This document shows, in pieces, positions 1-8,765 of a stretch of 64,000 nt of DNA. The position numbers were made by a program, and so were the translations under genes. The stretch covers positions 1-64,000 of the forward strand of contig NZ_JAUSTU010000005.1 in assembly GCF_030813005.1 (NCBI RefSeq). Reading direction: 5' to 3'. Position 1 is the first letter of the stretch, and the number at the start of each line of letters is the position of its first letter. This stretch comes from Robertmurraya andreesenii. GTDB taxonomy: Bacteria; Bacillota; Bacilli; Bacillales; Cytobacillaceae. Under the pieces are notes generated by a model. That model saw nothing but the letters and a program-made list of their open reading frames with translations. It ran no database searches and was not told the origin of the DNA.

Positions 1-111
1 CTGGGTTTCTTTAGTATTGCCTTTTTTAGATGCTGGTGGGTTTAAAATTTCCAATTCCTTAGATTTTTGGGCTTGACATATTACCGCAGGACTTTTGAAC
101 TCTATTTTCAT
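1..111 (-). CDS. Possible partial protein at the window's left edge, unrecognised
   Basis: An ATG at 109-111 on the minus strand opens a frame that stays open for 37 codons up to the window edge (it begins MKIEFKSPAVICQ). No good Shine-Dalgarno sequence precedes it and the composition is not diagnostic. It could be the start of a gene lying to the left or simply chance open frame in AT-rich DNA. No function is proposed. The rest of 112-252 shows nothing clear. Confidence 0.2.
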   Translation of the reverse strand, partial: MKIEFKSPAVICQAQKSKELEILNPPASKKGNTKETQ

Positions 112-252
112 AGTTTCAAGGTTTTTATCATTGATATACTTTGCAAGAAATATGCCAACTGTACAAAAAATGCTTTAAACTATATAAATACTTGGTAAAT
201 TCCTGCTAATCCCTGATCATAGAAATATGTACGTTCAAAATTTGAACCTAAG

Positions 253-1917
253 CTAGTTTGTTTGTTCATTTTTTATCTCTTCAAGTTCTTGGAGCATTTC
301 ACGCAACTTGAATTTTTGCACCTTTCCAGAGGAAGTTGTGGGCAAGCTATCTAACAGAATTAGTTTCTCAGGATATTTATATTTTGCAATGCCTTCTCTG
401 TTTAAATAGTGGATCATTTCATCGAACGAAAAGTCTTGACCCTTTCTAGGAACAACAAATGCACAGCATTTCTCTCCCAATCGTGGATCTGGTATAGGAG
501 CAATTGATATATTATATACTTTTGGGTGTTTATGTAATATTCCCTCTATTTCTGAAGGGCTTATATTTTGGCCCCCCCTAATGATAATGTCTTTTCTACG
601 ACCTACAACCTGTAAATAGTTGTTGGGTTTTAGTTGGCATAAATCTCCACTATAATACCAGCCTTCTTCATCTAAATATTTTTTTGTCCATTCAAGTTGC
701 TTAAAATAACCTAGAAAGACGTTTGGCCCTCTTGAAGATTCTTCTCCAATGGCTCCAATTGGAAGCGTTTTACGATCCTCATCAACGATTTTAACTTCAA
801 TACCAGGTAGTGGCTTACCATCCGTTGAAGCAAGTATTTCCAAGTTGTCCTGTAATCTACTAATTGTATGGGGTGGGCTTTCGGTAGATCCATAGCTTGC
901 TAAAACCTTAAATCCAAATTGGTGTGCTTGATTAACAAGATGCCTAGGAATAGGTGCTCCCCCACATATAAAAAATCGGAGATGGATTAGATTATTCTTT
1001 GGGTCACCTAGGGGAAACTCGTTCAATAAATCATAAAGAAAAGGAGTAGCCCCAATAGAAAAAGTGCATTTTTCTGATGAAAGTAGTTTTAACGCCTTGC
1101 TAGAATTAAATTGATCCATTAAGACAATCTTCGCTCCTACCAACAGTGGCATATTAACTCCATGCAGGAAACCAGAAGCATGAGACATTGGGGATGGAAG
1201 AAATACAGCATCCTTTTGTGAAATAGATAGAACTTGACACATAGATCGCTCCCCAAACAGTACGGTATTATGTGAATGAATGACCCCTTTTGGTTTCGAC
1301 TCTGTGCCCGATGTAAAAAGTACTATAAGAGGACTATCAGCACTTATATGTTCAAGCGTAACGTTTTCATCGAAGATATTGGATTCAATTAGGATATGAA
1401 ACAATGCAAATGAATGATTATAATTATTGTTTTTCTTGTGTCTATCTTTATCAACAATAAGAAATTGTTTCACATTAACTTCATGCTTTATCCTATGTAC
1501 CATTTCAACATAATTAAAATTCCGAAACAGCTCAGGAACTACAAACAGCTTTGATTCGCATAGATTTAAGATGTATTTTACATCTTCATCTCTAGCCGAT
1601 ATAGGAATGGGGTTATATATTGCACCTATTCTTGCGCACGCTAAATATAAAATGATATTTTCAGCCCAATTTGGCAGCTGAACCGAAACAAAATCTCCAC
1701 TACTTACCTTTAACTTTTTTAGAATGAATGATGCTTTTATTACTTGTTCGTATAATTCCTTATAAGAAAATTTATCATTATTATCTACTACAGCAATACG
1801 ATTGGAATGCTTATCTACAGTTCTTTGAAAGTAGTCGAAAACTGTATCACTAGTCCAGTAACCTTGATCATAATACAATTTTTTACGTGATAGATTTAGG
1901 ACAGTTCCCGGTAGCAT
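253..1917 (-). CDS. AMP-forming acyl-CoA synthetase / CoA ligase (ANL superfamily)
   Basis: This 554-residue enzyme should activate a carboxylic acid to its CoA thioester with ATP. The adenylate-forming motifs are present in order: the phosphate loop TSGTESKPKG (about residues 205-214), SYGSTESP, the SGDL motif near residue 410, the hinge GRRKDIIIRGG, and the C-terminal catalytic lysine in SSGKVQKFK. The length fits medium-chain or alicyclic/aromatic acid ligases. The A6 region reads GEESSRGPN where families usually show GEL-x-x-RGP, so that loop is unusual. The ATG follows GGGAG at nine bases. It lies downstream of the dehydrogenase gene but a hairpin terminator at 2028-2064 separates them, so it may have its own promoter. 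The DNA looks AT-richer than the trp region. The substrate cannot be read from the sequence; the N-terminus recalls cyclohexanecarboxylate-type ligases (inference from memory). Confidence 0.85.
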   Translation of the reverse strand: MLPGTVLNLSRKKLYYDQGYWTSDTVFDYFQRTVDKHSNRIAVVDNNDKFSYKELYEQVIKASFILKKLKVSSGDFVSVQLPNWAENIILYLACARIGAIYNPIPISARDEDVKYILNLCESKLFVVPELFRNFNYVEMVHRIKHEVNVKQFLIVDKDRHKKNNNYNHSFALFHILIESNIFDENVTLEHISADSPLIVLFTSGTESKPKGVIHSHNTVLFGERSMCQVLSISQKDAVFLPSPMSHASGFLHGVNMPLLVGAKIVLMDQFNSSKALKLLSSEKCTFSIGATPFLYDLLNEFPLGDPKNNLIHLRFFICGGAPIPRHLVNQAHQFGFKVLASYGSTESPPHTISRLQDNLEILASTDGKPLPGIEVKIVDEDRKTLPIGAIGEESSRGPNVFLGYFKQLEWTKKYLDEEGWYYSGDLCQLKPNNYLQVVGRRKDIIIRGGQNISPSEIEGILHKHPKVYNISIAPIPDPRLGEKCCAFVVPRKGQDFSFDEMIHYLNREGIAKYKYPEKLILLDSLPTTSSGKVQKFKLREMLQELEEIKNEQTN

Positions 1918-2027
1918 TGCTTACACTCCCAACCTTAAATGCTTTTTTCGTTTCATAAAGAATATTTAATGGATATTTTCGGGTTATATATTTTTAAAAA
2001 TACTAATGAGATAACACAAAATATGAG

Positions 2028-2064
2028 ACTAGAAAGTTGATAGGTTAATTAATCCTATCAACTT
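2028..2064 (-). terminator. Hairpin terminator after the Zn-dehydrogenase gene
   Basis: An 11-bp perfect stem (2034-2044 with 2054-2064, nine-base loop) lies just past the stop of the Zn-dehydrogenase gene. On the minus strand it is followed by TTTCT, a short T tract, so termination may be partial and allow read-through into the CoA ligase gene. Confidence 0.55.
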
Positions 2065-2082
2065 ATGTTATTATTTAACTTC

Positions 2083-3123
2083 TTAAAGATCTGTCTTGAA
2101 AAGAACCTTTCCCGCTTCCTTGCATTTCAATAGTTCGAAGGCTTTGTGGGCCTCATCAAAGCCAAAGGTATGAGTAACCATATGATCTAAACGGATGGTC
2201 TTATTCTCTAGCCACCTATTAACTGTTTCATAATGTATTGGACGACTCCCAACAACACCTTTTACAGTTAAATCTTGGCGGACAATTTGAGTAAGCGGAT
2301 TAATAGTAGACTCTGTTCCAAATCCCATTAGAAACACCTGTCCTAATCCACTTGCCATCGCAATCGCCTGTTCGATGGATCGACCTGTTCCACCTGCCTC
2401 TAATATTACATCCGCCCCGATCCCGTTGGTCAATTCTTTAACTGTTTGGAAGGCATCTGTATCTCCGTTGCTTAAACAATAATCGGCTCCTAGTTCTTTA
2501 GCAATTTCGAGGCGCTTTTGATCAGATGATGTACCCACAACAATTATTCTTGCTGCACCTGCAGCTCTTGCAGCCTGGATGGAAAATAATCCTAATGGAC
2601 CAGGGCCAACAATGGCAACTGTATCTCCTACTGTTATAGGATTATTTTCTAGTGCATGCGCCACTATTGAAATAGGCTCTAAAAACGCTGCTTCATCGTA
2701 AGTAATACTATTTGGCAACACATGAATTCCTACAGCAGGAAATGCAATATATTCAGCAAATGTACCATCAAAGTCAATCCCTAGATGATTCCAATTGGGA
2801 CAAAGATTCATATATCCTTTTTTACAAAAGTGACAATGTCCACATCCAATCAGAGCCTCCATACCTACACGATCTCCAACTTTGAGGTGTTTGACATTTG
2901 CTCCTACTTCTACAATTTCACCAGAACCTTCATGTCCAAGAATGATAGGGGGGTTAACAGGTCTTCTTCCTGTGTATCGCCAATCTGCTAATAAAATATC
3001 TGTACCACAAACACCTGATGCATGTATTTTAACCAGGACTTCATCTGGCTTAATTTGTGGAATAGGAACATCCATTACCTCAACAAAGCCTGGTTCTGGT
3101 CGTGTCTTTACTACTGCTTTCAT
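2083..3123 (-). CDS. Zn-dependent medium-chain alcohol/polyol dehydrogenase
   Basis: A 346-residue MDR-family NAD(P)-dependent dehydrogenase, oxidising a secondary alcohol or hydroxyacid-type intermediate. Visible are the catalytic zinc ligands in SGVCGTD and GHEGSGE, the structural zinc cluster GCGHCHFCKKGYMNLC (four cysteines), and the Rossmann nucleotide motif GPGPLGL near residue 173. The family includes sorbitol, threonine and 2,3-butanediol dehydrogenases; the substrate here is not known. AAGGAG lies ten bases before the ATG. It is the fourth gene of the CoA-transferase operon (CoA-transferase, acyl-CoA dehydrogenase, SDR, this gene), all presumably driven by the sigma-54 promoter at 6453-6469. 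Its place beside an SDR suggests that it oxidises or reduces an alcohol group on the degraded acid. Confidence 0.85.
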   Translation of the reverse strand: MKAVVKTRPEPGFVEVMDVPIPQIKPDEVLVKIHASGVCGTDILLADWRYTGRRPVNPPIILGHEGSGEIVEVGANVKHLKVGDRVGMEALIGCGHCHFCKKGYMNLCPNWNHLGIDFDGTFAEYIAFPAVGIHVLPNSITYDEAAFLEPISIVAHALENNPITVGDTVAIVGPGPLGLFSIQAARAAGAARIIVVGTSSDQKRLEIAKELGADYCLSNGDTDAFQTVKELTNGIGADVILEAGGTGRSIEQAIAMASGLGQVFLMGFGTESTINPLTQIVRQDLTVKGVVGSRPIHYETVNRWLENKTIRLDHMVTHTFGFDEAHKAFELLKCKEAGKVLFKTDL

Positions 3124-3170
3124 ATATCTACCACTCCTTGAAGTATTTAAATATAAGTCACTAAAGTCTT

Positions 3171-3926
3171 TTAGTAAACTGATCGACCACCACTTAGGTC
3201 ATAACACTGACCTGTTGTAAATGCAGCTTCCTCAGAAACTAAATAATTGACCAATCCTGCAACCTCTTCTGGTTTTCCTATGCGCCCCATTGGTATTTTT
3301 GCAAGTAGAGATTTAAAATACTCTTCAGTCATGTTATTAACCATTTCTCCTTCAATCATAGTTGGTGTGATACAGTTTACGGTTACACCAGTTTTTGCAA
3401 TTTCCTTTCCCAGTGATTTTGTTAAGGCAATGACGCCAGCTTTTGAAGAAACGTAAGGTGCTAGCAAAGGATTGCCCTCTTTGGCTGAAACCGAAGAAAT
3501 ATTTACAATTCTTCCGAATCCATTACTAATCATTCCATCTATCACGGATTGACAGCATAGGAAGGTTCCTTTCAAATTAATATCTACAACTCTATCCCAA
3601 TCTTCTTCTGTAATTTCTCTAAAAGGAGCAGATGGTCCAAGAATTCCAGCCACATTAACCAGAATATCTATCTTTCCAAAAGCTTCAATACTCTTATTCA
3701 CCATTTCTTCTACTTCTTCTTTTAGTGCCACATTAACATATTGAGGAATTGCTTCTAACCCAGCTTCTCTAATTCCCCTTGCAACATCCTCTGCATCCTT
3801 CATATTCACATCTGCAATAACTAATTTTGCTCCTTCTCTTGCAAGTCTCCAAGCAACTGCTTTTCCTATATTTTTGCCAGCTCCTGTTACCAATGCTACT
3901 CGTCCTGATAATTTCATTTCGACCAC
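3171..3926 (-). CDS. Short-chain dehydrogenase/reductase (FabG-like)
   Basis: A 251-residue classical SDR. It shows the cofactor motif TGAGKNIG (residues 15-22), the NVAG motif, the catalytic serine in NISSVSA and the YVSSK active-site Tyr/Lys pair. It would interconvert a 3-hydroxyacyl-CoA (or similar hydroxy compound) and the ketone with NAD(P)H. The start is the GTG at 3924-3926, eight bases after GGGAGGTG; a later ATG would be about 17 bases from that site. The frame overlaps the end of the acyl-CoA dehydrogenase gene by 13 bases, indicating translational coupling. A role as an alternative 3-hydroxyacyl-CoA dehydrogenase in the island is inference. Confidence 0.85.
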   Translation of the reverse strand: MVEMKLSGRVALVTGAGKNIGKAVAWRLAREGAKLVIADVNMKDAEDVARGIREAGLEAIPQYVNVALKEEVEEMVNKSIEAFGKIDILVNVAGILGPSAPFREITEEDWDRVVDINLKGTFLCCQSVIDGMISNGFGRIVNISSVSAKEGNPLLAPYVSSKAGVIALTKSLGKEIAKTGVTVNCITPTMIEGEMVNNMTEEYFKSLLAKIPMGRIGKPEEVAGLVNYLVSEEAAFTTGQCYDLSGGRSVY

Positions 3927-5062
3927 TGTTTTAACACCTCCCGTGCAATAACAATTTGTTGAATTTGATTAGTGCCTTCGAATATTTGCGTTAATTTTGC
4001 ATCTCGGAAATAACGCTCAACATTGTAGTCCTTACAATAACCATAACCGCCGTGGATTTGGATAGCATTTGTTGTATGTTTCATTACTGCTTCAGTGGCA
4101 AACCACTTGGCCATCGATGCTTCTTTTGTAAACTTTCCGCCTCTATCCTTTAAGTATGCAGCACGATATGTAAGAAGGCTTGCTGCATCCAAATCCGTCG
4201 CCATTTCAGATATCATTGCTTGTATAAGCTGGAAATTACTTATCTTCTGACCAAATTGAGTTCTCTTCTCCGCATAATTTACACTGTCTTCAAGAGCTGC
4301 TTGCATTAGTCCGACAGCTAGTGCAGCTACTTCGATTCTCCCGCTATCCAGTGAGTGTAGGGCAATTTTAATTCCTTCGCCTTCTTTCCCTAGCATATTG
4401 CTTTTTGGAATACGAACATTTTCAAAAATCAATTCACATACGGGATTTCCTTTTTGTCCTAGTTTTTGTTCTCTTTTTCCAACACTAAAACCAGGAGTGT
4501 CTTTATCCACAATAAATGCTGTAATTCCCTTCGATCTTTTAGTTGGATCTGTTACAGCAAAAACGATTGAAAAATCAGCAACATTCCCCATTGTGATCCA
4601 TATTTTATTTCCATTGATGACATATTCATCTCCATCTATTTTTGCTGAAGTCTTAATACTAGAAGCATCAGAACCTGAACCAGGTTCTGATAGCGAAAAG
4701 GACCCAATCAGTTCTCCTTTTGCCATGGCTGGCATATACTTCTCCTTCTGTTCCTCTGTTCCATAATGGTACAAACAGAACAAATGGTGACGGATCGAGG
4801 AACAAATATTAGCCACAGCCGCTGATGCCTTTGCAATTTCAATACTTGCCAAAACAGCCGAAGTTGTATCTGCTCCACTTCCACCATATCGCTCAGGAAA
4901 ATTAATAGCGAGAAGTCCTAATTTTCCTGCTTGCTTAAAAATATCCATAGGAAACTCATCGGTAACATCAATATCGGAAGCACGTGGTTTTACAACTTCT
5001 TCCGCAAAATTCCGAACCATTTGTTGCATCATCAATTGTTCTTCTGTAAATTCAAATCTCAT
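3914..5062 (-). CDS. Acyl-CoA dehydrogenase, canonical (butyryl/short-chain type)
   Basis: A 382-residue FAD enzyme that introduces the alpha-beta double bond in an acyl-CoA and passes electrons to ETF. It contains the FAD/substrate motif SLSEPGSGSDA (residues 123-133), the motif KIWITMGN and the C-terminal IFEGTNQIQ, where Glu362 is the expected catalytic base. The matching helix position in LDSGRIEV is a glycine (241), as usual for this class. It differs in this from the second dehydrogenase at 16934-18082. The start ATG overlaps the stop of the CoA-transferase by one base (TAATG), so the two are co-translated. Confidence 0.93.
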   Translation of the reverse strand: MRFEFTEEQLMMQQMVRNFAEEVVKPRASDIDVTDEFPMDIFKQAGKLGLLAINFPERYGGSGADTTSAVLASIEIAKASAAVANICSSIRHHLFCLYHYGTEEQKEKYMPAMAKGELIGSFSLSEPGSGSDASSIKTSAKIDGDEYVINGNKIWITMGNVADFSIVFAVTDPTKRSKGITAFIVDKDTPGFSVGKREQKLGQKGNPVCELIFENVRIPKSNMLGKEGEGIKIALHSLDSGRIEVAALAVGLMQAALEDSVNYAEKRTQFGQKISNFQLIQAMISEMATDLDAASLLTYRAAYLKDRGGKFTKEASMAKWFATEAVMKHTTNAIQIHGGYGYCKDYNVERYFRDAKLTQIFEGTNQIQQIVIAREVLKQWSK

Positions 5063-6249
5063 TAAATTACCCCTCTTTCAGTAAGCGTTTTCAATCTATC
5101 TTCAGAAATGCCCAATAATCCTTTATAAACTTCTTCATTATGCTGTCCCAGAGTCGGTGGAGCTGTCTCAATAATTCCTGGTGTTAACGATAATTTAGGA
5201 GTAACCCCGGATACCTTTAACTTTCCAGCAATTGGATGTTCTAAATCGGCGGCCATTTCCCTTGCTATTACATGCGGATCTTGAATCATTTGATCAACAG
5301 AATATACTGGTCCACAGATGACTCCAGCTTCATTTAGAATTGAAACTGTTTCTTCCACTGTCTTTTGGCTAACCCAATTTTGAGTAATTACATCAAGCTC
5401 TTCTACATTTTTCACCCTTAAAGATGGAGTCGCAAATCGTGGGTCCTCTTGTAGCTCGGTTCTTCCTATCACATTAGTAAACCGCTCCCACAACGTATTT
5501 GATGATACTCCAATGACAACATATCCATCCTTGGCCTTATAAATATTGTATGGAGCAATGCCTGGGATACGGCTTCCTATTCTTGATGTCACTTTCCCTA
5601 ACGCTACATAATTTGGAATCACATTTTCGAGAACCGCAATTACACTATCTAGGAGAGCGGCATCGACATGTTGTCCCTGCCCAGTCTTTTCGCGATAATA
5701 TAAAGCTGTTAACGTTCCATAAACAGCATATAATCCTACTAAGAAATCACCCATTGCATTTCCAACTCGAGTTGGGGGGCCATCTTCCTGACCTGTCATA
5801 AACATTAAACCACCCATTGCTTGAGCGATTATATCTAAACCAGCTCTATTCCGATAGGGGCCTGTTTGACCAAATCCTGAAACCGAAGTCATAATAATAC
5901 CTGGATTGATTTCTTTTAAACTTTCATAGCCAATATTCCATTTGTCCATCGTTCCGGGACGGTTATTTTCTACTACAATATCTGAATTTTGGGCTAATTC
6001 ACGAAAGATCTCTTGACCTTCTTCAGTTCGCAGATCTAAGGTAATGCTCTTTTTATTCCTATTCGATGCAATAAAACAAGAGCCTTCACCATTAATTAGC
6101 GGAGCAAAATACCTCGAATCATCACCTTGTCCAGGTAGTTCAATATGTAAGACCTCTGCTCCCATATCTGCTAGAAGCATTTCTACATATGGACCAGCTA
6201 GCATTCTTGTTGCCCCAAGTACTCGTACTCCCTCTAATGCTTTTGGCAT
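5062..6249 (-). CDS. Class III (CaiB/BaiF family) CoA-transferase
   Basis: A 395-residue family III CoA-transferase, moving CoA between two carboxylic acids without ATP. The N-terminal LADMGAEVLHIE nucleotide-type motif and the catalytic aspartate in NAMGDFLVG (about residue 166) are visible. The longest frame begins three codons earlier at 6258, but there GGGAG touches the start codon; the second ATG at 6247-6249 lies nine bases behind GGGAG and gives MPKALEGV, the normal family start, so I use it. It is the first gene of the sigma-54-driven operon and has an untranslated leader of about 190 bases. Substrate unknown; activation of the acid by CoA exchange with a product is the likely job. 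Confidence 0.88.
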   Translation of the reverse strand: MPKALEGVRVLGATRMLAGPYVEMLLADMGAEVLHIELPGQGDDSRYFAPLINGEGSCFIASNRNKKSITLDLRTEEGQEIFRELAQNSDIVVENNRPGTMDKWNIGYESLKEINPGIIMTSVSGFGQTGPYRNRAGLDIIAQAMGGLMFMTGQEDGPPTRVGNAMGDFLVGLYAVYGTLTALYYREKTGQGQHVDAALLDSVIAVLENVIPNYVALGKVTSRIGSRIPGIAPYNIYKAKDGYVVIGVSSNTLWERFTNVIGRTELQEDPRFATPSLRVKNVEELDVITQNWVSQKTVEETVSILNEAGVICGPVYSVDQMIQDPHVIAREMAADLEHPIAGKLKVSGVTPKLSLTPGIIETAPPTLGQHNEEVYKGLLGISEDRLKTLTERGVI

Positions 6250-6676
6250 ATTGCACATCTCCCATTTGATATTTTCATTTGAAACTCTATAAATCTATTA
6301 AATTATCAAATTCTCACCTGTCGGTTCTTATTATTTTGATAAATTCCATTTACCCCCCTAGTTTCATGTTGTCAGCCATTATTTAATAGTTCTTCTCGTA
6401 ATACAGAAATTTCCCATAACCACAAAAATTCAGAATTATATATTTTTATTTATGCAAAAATCATGCCAACTTACGAGAACATTTGCCGTAACTTCTAATT
6501 TTTGTTTTTCTGTTACACCTATTTATTATTTAATTTCGAGAAAATAGGAACTTTAAAAGAAGTTTGATTTAGATCATAGTTTAAAACTTTTTTCTACCTA
6601 AAAACGAACCTACACCTTCCTTAATTCAGTGTTCAAAAATTAATCAATCAAAATATTATTGTCAATTTTTTAAACA
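6250..6676. other. Non-coding promoter region between CoA-transferase operon and regulator
   Basis: No supported gene lies here. It holds the sigma-54 promoter at 6453-6469 and, about 50 bp upstream of its -24 element, the candidate activator sites ACCTATTTAT (6517-6526) and AAAATAGGAA (6541-6550). The remaining sequence is AT-rich leader. Confidence 0.6.
6453..6469 (-). promoter_or_regulatory. Sigma-54 (SigL) -24/-12 promoter of the CoA-transferase operon
   Basis: Read on the minus strand the site is TTGGCATGATTTTTGCA. It has the invariant GG and GC dinucleotides with exactly ten bases between them and differs little from the consensus TGGCAC-N5-TTGCA. Transcription should start near 6440 and run into the CoA-transferase gene. 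The neighbouring gene encodes a sigma-54 activator, which supports the call. Confidence 0.85.
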
Positions 6677-8569
6677 TTAGCTATTTAACTTTTTCCAAAG
6701 AGTTGTTCTACTTATGCCTAGCATTTCTGCAACCAAGGTTCTATTATTCTCATGCCTCTCAAGCATATGCTCTATCACCTGTTTCTCTATTTCCTCCATC
6801 GTTCCATATGAAAGCTTTATAGAATTGTCTTCATTTAGTAGCTCAACATTTTCTTCTGTCTCATTTAAACATTCCTTTATAAATTCTTTTTCATCTTTTT
6901 CATTTTTAACCCTCAAATGTAATCTTTCTACTAAGTTTTCCAATTGCCGAATATTTCCTGGCCAACCATAAGATAAAAAGAAATTTTGAAGCTCTTTAGA
7001 GAATATAGAGAATGATTTTTTAGAATTGATCTGCTGTAATAAGTGATCAACAAGTATAGGGATGTCTTCCTTCCTCTTTCTCAAAGGTGGTACTCTTAAA
7101 TGAAGGACACTTAGACGAAAGTATAAGTCGGATCGGAATTTCCCCTCTTTTACTAATTCCCAGAGCTTCTGATTCGTCGCAGCAATGATTCGAATATTTA
7201 CGGGGGTCACCCTGTCTCCTCCAACCCTCATTACTTCTTTTTCCTGAAGCACTCGGAGTAGGCGTGTTTGAATATGTGTAGGTATTTCACCAATTTCATC
7301 AAGGAATATTGTACCTTCATGTGCTAATTCAAAATATCCTTGCCGCCCACCTTTGTTTGCACCTGTAAATGCACCTTCGGCATATCCAAATAATTCACTC
7401 TCTATTAATGCCTCTGGTAAAGCTGCACAATTTACCGCAACAAATGGTCCAGCCTTTCTCTTACTTGCATTATGAATTCCCTGAGCAATTAATTCCTTCC
7501 CTGTTCCGCTTTCTCCAATGATAAGTACGGTTGAATCTGTTCCCGAATACTCTTCAGCTACTTGAATAATATTCTTCATTTTTTCACTTGTATGGATGAT
7601 ATCATCAAATTTATATCGTGCTAACAGACCTTTCGCATGTAATTCACGACGGATCTTATTCTCAAGTTTTTGTATTTTACTAAACTCTCGACATGTAATA
7701 ACTGTACCGACTCTTTCCTTCTCTACTATTACTGGTTCATAAGTAACAATTAGCTCTTGGAAAGTAAAACTACCACTACCACCTGTGTATAAGTCTTCCT
7801 TTTTTAATAGATTAAGAAGCTTTGTACTCAAATTTTCCTTGAGCCCCTTCTGAGAGATGCTCTCCACTATCTCTCCAAAAATTCTCTCTGCTGCCGGGTT
7901 AATTGTCTCGATCTGCCCATCTTGATTAAGGAGTAAAATTCCTTCCTCGGATGTATGGATAACCGAATTTAATTTTTCCGCTTTTTCTTTTATTTTGATT
8001 CGATCCTCCGCCACTTTACTTGCTAGGATTAAAACTCGTTTTATTGCTCGCTCACTAATGGTGATGTACATACTCTTCATCCCATATGCCTTAACAATTT
8101 CTGCAGCTCTTATGCCACCGCCAACCACTACTTCCATCCCTAGCATTTTTGCGTTTTCAATTTGAGCAACCAGTTCATCCTGTGTTTTATATGGTAAAAT
8201 TTGCACTTCAAATCCAATCGTTTCGAATACTTCATCAAAGTCAAATAGAAATCCATCCTCTGGATAAGTAATAAAGCATATTTTATTACTTATTTTCTTT
8301 GCTCTGATAAACGCTTGGACCAAATCAAAATGAGTAGAATCACTATTAACTACAGGTAAATCGATTAATTCTCTAATTGCTTGAGCGGTTCCCGCTCTAC
8401 TAATCACAACTTCATAATTCCCTTTTTCAACTAGATTTTTCACTTCGTATGCTGCTTCCTTTAAAATTCCTTCGACAACCGTAACCTGAAATCCAAGCTC
8501 ATTAGCCACTTTTTGAATTTTTTTAGTCATTTCAGGATAGCCTGAAGTCATAATCATATTTTGCTTCAC
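6677..8569 (-). CDS. Sigma-54-dependent transcriptional activator with PrpR_N sensor and PAS domain
   Basis: A 630-residue enhancer-binding protein. Residues 1-190 resemble the PrpR N-terminal sensor domain; a PAS-like domain follows (about 200-300, TSEEGILLLNQDG); then the AAA+ domain with Walker A GESGTGKE (352-359), the sigma-54 contact loop GAFTGA (399-404), Walker B IFLDEIGE (421-428) and WPGNIRQLENL (536-546); the C-terminus is a Fis-type helix-turn-helix (RTLVAEMLGISRTTLWKKL). The start is GTG at 8567-8569, eleven bases after AGGAGG. The PrpR sensor family responds to a metabolite (2-methylcitrate in the founding member); here the ligand is probably a compound of the surrounding pathway (inference). 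It is expected to drive the three sigma-54 promoters at 6453, 18153 and 19094. Confidence 0.92.
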   Translation of the reverse strand: MKQNMIMTSGYPEMTKKIQKVANELGFQVTVVEGILKEAAYEVKNLVEKGNYEVVISRAGTAQAIRELIDLPVVNSDSTHFDLVQAFIRAKKISNKICFITYPEDGFLFDFDEVFETIGFEVQILPYKTQDELVAQIENAKMLGMEVVVGGGIRAAEIVKAYGMKSMYITISERAIKRVLILASKVAEDRIKIKEKAEKLNSVIHTSEEGILLLNQDGQIETINPAAERIFGEIVESISQKGLKENLSTKLLNLLKKEDLYTGGSGSFTFQELIVTYEPVIVEKERVGTVITCREFSKIQKLENKIRRELHAKGLLARYKFDDIIHTSEKMKNIIQVAEEYSGTDSTVLIIGESGTGKELIAQGIHNASKRKAGPFVAVNCAALPEALIESELFGYAEGAFTGANKGGRQGYFELAHEGTIFLDEIGEIPTHIQTRLLRVLQEKEVMRVGGDRVTPVNIRIIAATNQKLWELVKEGKFRSDLYFRLSVLHLRVPPLRKRKEDIPILVDHLLQQINSKKSFSIFSKELQNFFLSYGWPGNIRQLENLVERLHLRVKNEKDEKEFIKECLNETEENVELLNEDNSIKLSYGTMEEIEKQVIEHMLERHENNRTLVAEMLGISRTTLWKKLNS

Positions 8570-8672
8570 TCGAATTTCAACCTCCTAAGACTTTAGGAAA
8601 ATTCTCCTATATTACTATAAAATATATATCATTTCAAATTTTTATAATATTACCACTATAACATATATTATC

Positions 8673-8712
8673 TCAAAAAAGAAAAGGTGGTAAATGCTCA
8701 TTTACCAACCTC
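8673..8712 (-). terminator. Rho-independent terminator of the acyl-CoA dehydrogenase/etf/fadF operon
   Basis: On the minus strand, past the end of the Fe-S oxidoreductase gene, the arms AGGTTGGTAAATG and CATTTACCACCT pair with one bulge and are followed by TTTTCTTTTTTT. It separates the large operon from the regulator gene. Confidence 0.8.
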
Positions 8713-8765
8713 TTGTTGAAAATACTTATTTTAGAAAGCTCTATTAGTTATGATCAAATAGTGAT

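Noticed and set aside
1918..2082. A fourth sigma-54 promoter for the CoA ligase gene
   Set aside because: No GG-N10-GC element with recognisable -24 and -12 sequences was found on the minus strand.
6258..6258. Start of the CoA-transferase gene at the first ATG
   Set aside because: GGGAG directly touches that codon; the ATG three codons later has a nine-base spacing and the family's normal N-terminus.
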